Shown here piece by piece: positions 58,708 to 64,000 of a stretch of DNA of 64,000 bases. The translations under genes were made by a program, and so were the position numbers. A model generated the notes under the pieces. It did no database searches, was not told the origin of the DNA, and saw only the letters and a program-made list of their open reading frames with translations. Source of the stretch: Modestobacter roseus (lineage in GTDB: Bacteria; Actinomycetota; Actinomycetes; Mycobacteriales; Geodermatophilaceae); contig NZ_VLKF01000001.1 of the NCBI RefSeq assembly GCF_007994135.1, positions 2,232,001 through 2,296,000 of the forward strand. The letters are read 5' to 3'. Within the stretch, counting starts at the first letter, position 1. Each line of letters starts with the position of its first letter.

Positions 58708-59721
58708 TCAGGCGGTCGGCGACCAACCGAGCGCCGGGCCGAGGTGCTGGGCGGTGTCGGTGAGGATCTGCACGTAGTCGGCCGCCTCGAAGCTGAACGG
58801 CAGCGCGAACACCACCTCGGACACCTCGCGGAACCCGGCGTGCGCGTGGAGCTGCTCGGCGATCTGCTCCGAGGTCCCGATCAGGTCGGGGGCGAACATC
58901 ATCCGCGCCGGTCCCTGCGGCGTCGCCGTCCGCGGCAGCCGCGCCTCGACGTAGGCGGCGTACTTCTCCCGCTGCTCGGCCGTCGCCGAGTCGGTCGGGA
59001 TGACCACCAGCCCCTGCGACACCCGGCCCGCCGGGTTCGCCGCCCGGAACGCCTGCACCTGGGTGGCCTGCTCGGTGGCGAAGTCCTCGCTGGACTCGGC
59101 CTTGACCACCGACGAGGTCAGGAAGTTCAGCCCCTGCTCCCCCGCCCACTGCGCCGAGCGCAGCGACCCGCCGCCGTACCAGACCCGGGACGCCAGCCCG
59201 GGTGAGTGCGGCTGCACCCGGTCCGACCACTCCTCGACCACGCCCTCGCGGCCGGCGAACGACGACGCCGGCTCCCCGGCCAGGAAGCGCACCAGCCGGG
59301 ACACCCGCTCGTAGGAGAGGTCCTCGAGGTCGGCGGTGTCCGGGTAGAGCGCGGCCTTCACGTCGTCCCAGTGCATCGGCGGGCCGACGCTGACCCCGGG
59401 GTTGAGCCGGCCGCCGGACAGCACGTCGACGGTGGCGAGGTCCTCGGCCAGCCGCAGCGGGTTCTCCCAGCCCAGCGGGGTCACCGCGGTGCCCAGCGCG
59501 ATGCGGGAGGTGCGCTGGGTCGCCGCGGCCAGGACGGCGACCGGCGAGGAGATGCCGTACTGCAGGTGCCGGTGCCGCAGCCAGGCGCTGTCGAAGCCCA
59601 GCTGCTCGCCGAGCTCGATGACCTGCAGGGTGGTCTCGTGGCCGGGACCGGGGTCGGCCCCGTCGAACAGGCCGATCGTCAGGAAGCCGAGCGAACGCAG
59701 CGGGTCACCGGGAGCGGGCAT
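58708..59721 (-). CDS. LLM-class flavin-dependent oxidoreductase
   Basis: This encodes 337 residues. A luciferase-like TIM barrel: ELGEQLGFDSAWLRHRHLQYGISSPVAVLAAATQRTSRIALGTAVTPLGWENPLRLAEDLATVDVLSGGRLNPGVSVG. It uses FMNH2 or F420H2; which one cannot be told. Single gene. It oxidises or desulfonates an unknown small molecule. Confidence 0.9.
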   Translation of the reverse strand: MPAPGDPLRSLGFLTIGLFDGADPGPGHETTLQVIELGEQLGFDSAWLRHRHLQYGISSPVAVLAAATQRTSRIALGTAVTPLGWENPLRLAEDLATVDVLSGGRLNPGVSVGPPMHWDDVKAALYPDTADLEDLSYERVSRLVRFLAGEPASSFAGREGVVEEWSDRVQPHSPGLASRVWYGGGSLRSAQWAGEQGLNFLTSSVVKAESSEDFATEQATQVQAFRAANPAGRVSQGLVVIPTDSATAEQREKYAAYVEARLPRTATPQGPARMMFAPDLIGTSEQIAEQLHAHAGFREVSEVVFALPFSFEAADYVQILTDTAQHLGPALGWSPTA

Positions 59722-59799
59722 GCCCCGATCCTGTCCGGTGAGCCGCAGTCGGGTGTCACCGCCGGCCCACCCGGGTGCGGGCGGGCCGGCGGGAGTCGG

Positions 59800-62526
59800 T
59801 CAGACGGCCATCCCGCTGCAGGCCGACGCGCAGTTGACCTGCCAGATCCGCGGTACCAGCGACGCCAGCACCGTGGACCGCACCAGCCGCATGCCGTGCG
59901 GGCCCGCCAGCTCGGTGGGCCGGGCACCACCCGACGTCGGTGTCGCCGTCGCCGTGGCCGTCGCCGTGGCCGTCGCCGTGGCCGTCGCCGTGGCCGTCGG
60001 CGTGCTGCCGGCCGAGGTCGGCGCGGCCCCGCCGGAGCCACCGTCCACCGCCGTCAGCGCCACGGGCAGCGTCGCGGAGGTGGTCCGGTCGGGGGCGAAG
60101 ACGGTGACGTCGTGGCTGCCCACCGCCAGCGGCGGTGCGATGAACACCAGCCGGGTCGCCGACACGCTGGTCACCGTCGCCGAGCGGCTGCCCCCGACGA
60201 CCACCAGGGCACCGGCGGGGATGGCCGTGCCGGTGACCGTCACCGACGTACCGCCGGCGGTGCCCACCTGCGCCGGGCTGATCGAGGTCAGCCCGAACGC
60301 CCCGGTCGGCGGGAAGGTGGTGCCACCACCCGGCGCTGTCGGCGACGGCGAGGACGTCGGCGTGCTGCCCGGCGCCGGCGCGGTGGAGCTGCGCGGGGGC
60401 GCCGCGGTGCCGGTCGAGGTCGGGGTCGGCGTCGAGGTCGGGCTCGGGGTCGAGGAGGCCGACGACGAGCCGGTCGGGGTCGCGCCGCCCGAGCCGCCGC
60501 CGGAGCCACCGGACGAGGTGGGCGTGGCGGTCGCCGACGCCGTGGGCGACGAGGTCACCCGCGGGGTCGTCGGGGCCGGCGCGGTGCCCGTCGGCGCACC
60601 GGCCGTCGGGGTCGCGGCGGACGACGTCGGTGTGGTCCCCCCGGACCCGCCCGGGGCGGACGAGGTCGGCGCGGTCGTCGTCCCGGGGGTCGGGGCGACG
60701 GTGCTCCCCGGGGTCGGCGCGGACGTCGGAGTCGATCCACCGGAGGGCGCCAGGGAGGTCGGCGCGGACGGGGTGGGGGTGGCGGCCGCGGCGGCGACCA
60801 GCAGCGGCGCGGCGTACTGCCGGCCGGCCGCGACGCCGTCGCGGTAGAGCTGCACGGTCAGCACGTACCGCCCGACCCCGAGCTCGGTCGAGGGGCTCAG
60901 CACCTGCGGGCCGGCGCTCGGGCGGCTGCCCAGGTCGAAGGTGACCCCACCGGTGTCGTCGGTGGTGGCGACCGTCCCGCCCAGGTCGATCGGGTGCCCG
61001 GCGACCGCCATGACCTCGCCCTGGTACTCCAGGCCGAGCCCGAGGCGCACGCTGTACACGCCGGCCGGCGTCGAGCCGTCGACGACGACCTGCGGGGTGA
61101 CCGTGCCCGGCGTCGTCCGCATGCCGGTGAAGGAGTAGTGCACGTCCTCGACGGTGCTGCCCAGCGCGGCCAGGGACAGCCGGCCGCCGCTGACCGACTT
61201 CCCGACGAACGCGGGCGCGGTGCGGGTGTCGGCCATCATCCGGGCCTTGAGGTCGGCGGCCGACGCGGTGGGCAGGTGCGCCCGGTACAGCGCCAGCGCG
61301 GCGGCCACCTGCGGCGCCGCGGCGCTGGTGCCGCTGATCAGGCTGTAACTGCCGGTGTTGTCCGTGGTGAAGACCCAGTTGCCCGGGGCGAACAGGTCGA
61401 CGGTGGTGGCGCCGTAGGCCGAGCTCGGGCTGACCGTGTCGGAGGCGGTGGCGTTGCCGACCGTGACCACGTTGGGCGCCCGGTAGTTGGCCGGGTAGAC
61501 CTCGTTGACGTCGCGGTTGCCGGAGTCGTTGCCCGCGGCGGCCACCACCGGCACGCCGTGGGCGTTGGCGTAGTCGATCGCCGCGACCAGCTGGGCGGAC
61601 AGCCCGGCCCCGCCCCAGGAGGCGTTGATGACGTCGGCGCCCTGGTCGACGGCGTAGACGATCGCCGCGGCACCGGCCACCTGGTCGACGGAGCCGCCGG
61701 AGCCGATGACCAGCGGCATGATGGTGACGTCCGGGGCGACCCCGGCCGAGCCCGCGCCGTTCCCGGCGCGCGCGCCGGCCAGGCCGGAGACGCCGGTGCC
61801 GTGGCTGTTGTCGCCGCCGGCGTTCGTGTAGTCGGCGTTGGCCCGGTAGAAGTTCCAGCCGTGGCAGTCACCGGCCAGGCCGTTGCCGTCGGTGTCCGGG
61901 GCGTTGCACGCCTGGTCGGGGTTGGTCCACAGCGCGCCGGCCAGGTCCGGGTGGTCGGCCACCAGCCCGGTGTCGGTGACCGCGACGACGAGGCCGCGGC
62001 CGGTGCCGGCCGCCCAGCCCTCGGGCGCCGCGACGTCGGCGCCGGCGACCGCCGACTGGCCGTAGGCGTTCGAGCCGGTGTTCTGCAGGTTCCACCCGTA
62101 CTGCGCCCAGTACGGATCGCTGACGGTGCCGAACACCGAGGCGGTGATCGAGGGCTCGACCGTGGCGTCGGTGACGACGCCGTCCAGGTCGGCCACGGAC
62201 AGGCCCTCGGTGGCCACCAGGACCGACCCGTCGAAGATCCGCTGCGCGCTGACCACGCCGGGGTGCGCCTGCAGGGCGGCGAGCCCGGCGTCGTCCACGG
62301 CGCGGCCGGCGGCGGTGACCACCAGCCGGCTCAGGCCGTCGCCGTCCGGGCCGAAGTCGGCCAGGGGCTCGATGCCGTCGGCCAGCGCCAGGTGGTCGAT
62401 GGCCGCGGCCCCGCCGAACCCGAGCACCGCGGCCGCCGCGGCGGCGAGCAGCCGCTGTCCGGTCCGGCGGCGCGGGGGCGCGTCGGGCCGGCGCACGGCG
62501 GGCTCGTCGGGTCGCTGGTGGTCCAT
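59800..62526 (-). CDS. Secreted subtilisin-like serine protease (S8) with Pro/Thr-rich linker and IPT/TIG domain
   Basis: This encodes 908 residues. Arg-rich start then hydrophobic stretch RLLAAAAAAVLGFGGAAA (residues 25-42), a signal or anchor. Propeptide to about 135. S8 catalytic residues Asp185 (VAVTDTGL), His242 (NSHGTGVSG), oxyanion Asn333 (AAGNDSGN) and Ser401 (SGTSAAAP). A beta domain follows to about 580, then about 165 residues of Pro/Thr/Ser/Gly linker. Next come an IPT/TIG fold (LTSISPAQVGTAGGTSVTVTG), an (Ala-Thr) repeat and a Cys-containing tail (VNCASACSGMAV). The layout suggests a protease displayed on or spanning the cell wall. Confidence 0.92.
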   Translation of the reverse strand: MDHQRPDEPAVRRPDAPPRRRTGQRLLAAAAAAVLGFGGAAAIDHLALADGIEPLADFGPDGDGLSRLVVTAAGRAVDDAGLAALQAHPGVVSAQRIFDGSVLVATEGLSVADLDGVVTDATVEPSITASVFGTVSDPYWAQYGWNLQNTGSNAYGQSAVAGADVAAPEGWAAGTGRGLVVAVTDTGLVADHPDLAGALWTNPDQACNAPDTDGNGLAGDCHGWNFYRANADYTNAGGDNSHGTGVSGLAGARAGNGAGSAGVAPDVTIMPLVIGSGGSVDQVAGAAAIVYAVDQGADVINASWGGAGLSAQLVAAIDYANAHGVPVVAAAGNDSGNRDVNEVYPANYRAPNVVTVGNATASDTVSPSSAYGATTVDLFAPGNWVFTTDNTGSYSLISGTSAAAPQVAAALALYRAHLPTASAADLKARMMADTRTAPAFVGKSVSGGRLSLAALGSTVEDVHYSFTGMRTTPGTVTPQVVVDGSTPAGVYSVRLGLGLEYQGEVMAVAGHPIDLGGTVATTDDTGGVTFDLGSRPSAGPQVLSPSTELGVGRYVLTVQLYRDGVAAGRQYAAPLLVAAAAATPTPSAPTSLAPSGGSTPTSAPTPGSTVAPTPGTTTAPTSSAPGGSGGTTPTSSAATPTAGAPTGTAPAPTTPRVTSSPTASATATPTSSGGSGGGSGGATPTGSSSASSTPSPTSTPTPTSTGTAAPPRSSTAPAPGSTPTSSPSPTAPGGGTTFPPTGAFGLTSISPAQVGTAGGTSVTVTGTAIPAGALVVVGGSRSATVTSVSATRLVFIAPPLAVGSHDVTVFAPDRTTSATLPVALTAVDGGSGGAAPTSAGSTPTATATATATATATATATATPTSGGARPTELAGPHGMRLVRSTVLASLVPRIWQVNCASACSGMAV
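59943..59999. repeat. Short tandem repeat encoding the Ala-Thr stretch
   Basis: A 12-bp unit, GCCGTCGCCGTG with T/G variation, is repeated about 4.5 times, giving alternating Ala and Thr in the protease C-terminus. In-frame slippage can lengthen or shorten it. Confidence 0.85.
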
Positions 62527-62777
62527 CTGGATGTCTCCTGGTCGCCGAGGGCACCGGTCCCGGGCAGGGACTGCCTGGTAGCTGTCGACCGGCGCACCGG
62601 CGTGCTTGATGACCCGGATGGGTGAGACCGCCTACGACTCGGGGATGACCCCGGCGGCGTGTTCCCCCGACCTTGGGCTGATCTTGGCCGCCGGACCCCG
62701 AAATCACTGTCCGGCCGGGGCTCGGCCGCCCTACCGTGCTGGCGTCCGAACCACTGCCGAACCGGAGAAGGTGCGCC

Positions 62778-63509
62778 ATGACCGCCGCGGTCCTCCCCCG
62801 CCCTGCGGCCGCTCCGACCCCCGACCCCGACCGGCTGCCGAGCACGGCCGCCGTCGCCTACCAGCGGGTGCTGCACGGGCTCGCCCGCCGCGAGCTCCGG
62901 CTGCTCGCCGAGCTGACCTCCTGGGCGCCGGCCGACGACACCGCCCGCGCCGGCGAGCTGGCCGCCCACGCCGACCTGGTCGCCCGGGTGGTCGTGCAGC
63001 ACCACGCCACCGAGCGCGACCTGCTCTGGCCGCTGCTGCTCACCGGGCTCCCCGACGGCGTGCGCGAGGACGCCCGGGGCGAGGTGCGGGCCTGGACGAC
63101 CCGGGCCACGCTGATCGACCAGCTGCTGCGGGACCTGACCACCGCCGGCCGCCAGTGGGCGGTCGCGGGCGGCGACCGGGCCCAGGAGGTCTTCGCCGGG
63201 GCGTGCACCCGGCTGGCGGCCGCCGTCGGCGTGCACACCGCCGCCGAGGAGCGCGCACTGCTGCCGCTGGTCGCCACGCACCTCACCTCGGCCGACTGGG
63301 CGGCGATCAGCCGGGCCGCGGGCAACCCGCTGTCCGGGCGGGAGCAGATGCTCGTGCTCGGCCTGGCCCTGGAGGACGCCTGCGCCGGCGACCGGGCCCG
63401 GCTGATGGTGGGGCTGCCCCGCGCGGCGCGGACCGCGTGGCGGCTCTTCGGCCGACGTGACTTCCGCGCCGCCGTCGTCCGGCTGCGCGGCGCCCCGCCC
63501 GCCGCCTGA
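62778..63509 (+). CDS. Hemerythrin-like domain protein
   Basis: This encodes 243 residues from ATG 62778, behind GGAGAAGG. Hemerythrin HHE-type helices: YQRVLHGLARRELRLLAELTSW, HADLVARVVVQHHATERDLLWPLL (H..HH..E) and VGVHTAAEERALLPLV (H..E). These His/Glu residues suit a di-iron site that binds oxygen or NO; one first-helix ligand is not obvious. Family function here unknown. The 251-bp gap before it (62527-62777) shows no gene. Confidence 0.82.
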   Translation: MTAAVLPRPAAAPTPDPDRLPSTAAVAYQRVLHGLARRELRLLAELTSWAPADDTARAGELAAHADLVARVVVQHHATERDLLWPLLLTGLPDGVREDARGEVRAWTTRATLIDQLLRDLTTAGRQWAVAGGDRAQEVFAGACTRLAAAVGVHTAAEERALLPLVATHLTSADWAAISRAAGNPLSGREQMLVLGLALEDACAGDRARLMVGLPRAARTAWRLFGRRDFRAAVVRLRGAPPAA

Positions 63510-63640
63510 ACTCCCTCCCCCGGCGCCGGTCCCGCCCCGATGGCCGTGCCGACGCCGCCGGGTAGCAGATCGAGGCACGCCGCGGGCGCCGCCGGCCGGC
63601 CGGCTGTGGAGGGACGAGCACCCTGTGGACGGCGGACGCG

Positions 63641-63748
63641 ATGGACGAGGAGTTCGCCGATTGCGTGGACGCCACCTGGAGCCTGCACCTCGCCGCCGGC
63701 GGCACCGTGCGGCCGCTGCTCGAACCCCCGGTGTGGACCTGGCGCTGA
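63641..63748 (+). CDS. Possible small protein (35 aa)
   Basis: ATG 63641 reads MDEEFADCVDATWSLHLAAG then GTVRPLLEPPVWTWR to a stop at 63748. It is well composed for a real peptide but very short, has no clear Shine-Dalgarno and no recognisable family, so it may be spurious. Confidence 0.3.
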   Translation: MDEEFADCVDATWSLHLAAGGTVRPLLEPPVWTWR

Positions 63749-63822
63749 CCAGCCGTCCCGGGGTGTGGTCCGCAACCGGACCGGGCACTGCCGGTGCGGC
63801 CACCCACGACCAGAGGAGACCC

Positions 63823-64000
63823 GTGCCCGACCAGTTCACGTTCACCGACCCGACCACGCGGTACCGCACCGACGGCTTCCCCGAGCAGAGCCAGGACGCC
63901 CCCGGCCTCGCCCAGGACCTGGCGCCGCGCGCCGACCACGGCGAGACCAGCTACCGGGGCACCGGGCGGCTCACCGGCCGCAAGGCGCTGGTCACCGGCG
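63823..64000 (+). CDS. SDR-family oxidoreductase, 5' part (cut by window end)
   Basis: GTG 63823 after AGAGGAG. It reads VPDQFTFTDPTTRYRTDGFP, then DHGETSYRGTGRLTGRKALVTG, the start of the SDR subgroup with an N-terminal extension before the Rossmann glycine motif (glucose dehydrogenase/YhdF-like). The catalytic part lies beyond the window. Confidence 0.8.
   Translation, partial: MPDQFTFTDPTTRYRTDGFPEQSQDAPGLAQDLAPRADHGETSYRGTGRLTGRKALVTG

Noticed and set aside
59943..59999. 12-bp repeats as a CRISPR or iteron array
   Set aside because: Contiguous, coding for Ala-Thr in the protease, no spacers.
59206..62625. A 1139-codon open frame on the plus strand opposite the S8 protease
   Set aside because: GC-rich shadow frame: Arg/Gly/His-rich, no domain, and fully antisense to a protease with intact catalytic motifs.

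Overview
The window is GC-rich chromosomal DNA with actinobacterial gene content: tightly overlapping operons (many ATGA or GTGA junctions), frequent GTG starts, and IclR, MarR and TetR regulators. Family Geodermatophilaceae (Geodermatophilus, Blastococcus, Modestobacter) is my inference. It rests on overall protein flavour and on an in-frame UAG at the selenocysteine position of a UGSC-family selenoprotein (14251-14793), because UAG-coded selenocysteine has been demonstrated experimentally in Geodermatophilus and Blastococcus. No rRNA, tRNA or CRISPR array was seen.

Region 1 (0-14.2 kb) is a defence and mobile region. It holds two hypothetical genes, a Doc/RHH toxin-antitoxin pair, an orphan DUF3883 nuclease-like gene, and an IS3-family insertion sequence inserted with a 3-bp target duplication into an already decaying helicase gene. 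A four-gene minus-strand operon follows: GHKL/MORC-type ATPase, Z1 helicase, DUF4420 PD-(D/E)XK nuclease and cytosine-5 DNA methyltransferase. A divergent Vsr-type endonuclease lies beside it. The methyltransferase ends in an endonuclease III-like iron-sulfur motif. The right edge is a scar of DUF2075, IclR and Rieske-oxygenase remnants.

Region 2 (14.2-20.8 kb) starts with the UAG-interrupted UGSC gene and its translationally coupled, uncharacterised partner. A 97-bp near-identical duplication of the partner's 3' end brackets an AbiEi/AbiEii toxin-antitoxin pair. Next come a MazEF locus whose toxin is deleted, a frameshifted HerA-like ATPase, a dimeric alpha/beta-barrel protein and an orphan VapB-like antitoxin.

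Region 3 (20.8-27.6 kb) is amine metabolism: an IclR regulator, two APC permeases and a copper amine oxidase, followed by a second, intact MazEF pair. Region 4 (27.7-43.6 kb) has a thioesterase, IclR and SnoaL-like genes, and a polyamine-type ABC importer under an IclR regulator. Divergent from it is a seven-gene catabolic operon (DUF6282 hydrolase, BKACE/DUF849, bicupin, HpcH/HpaI aldolase, SDR, Fe-alcohol dehydrogenase, aldehyde dehydrogenase), then an MFS transporter. I read the importer plus operon as one uptake and degradation pathway for an unidentified, probably amine- or keto-containing compound.

Region 5 (43.7-56 kb) is oxidoreductases with dedicated MarR or TetR regulators, several with readable palindromic operators, together with three decayed genes. 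Region 6 (56-64 kb) holds a Nudix-like protein, a DUF4407 coiled-coil membrane protein, a luciferase-like monooxygenase, a large secreted subtilase, a hemerythrin-like protein and the start of an SDR gene cut by the window edge.
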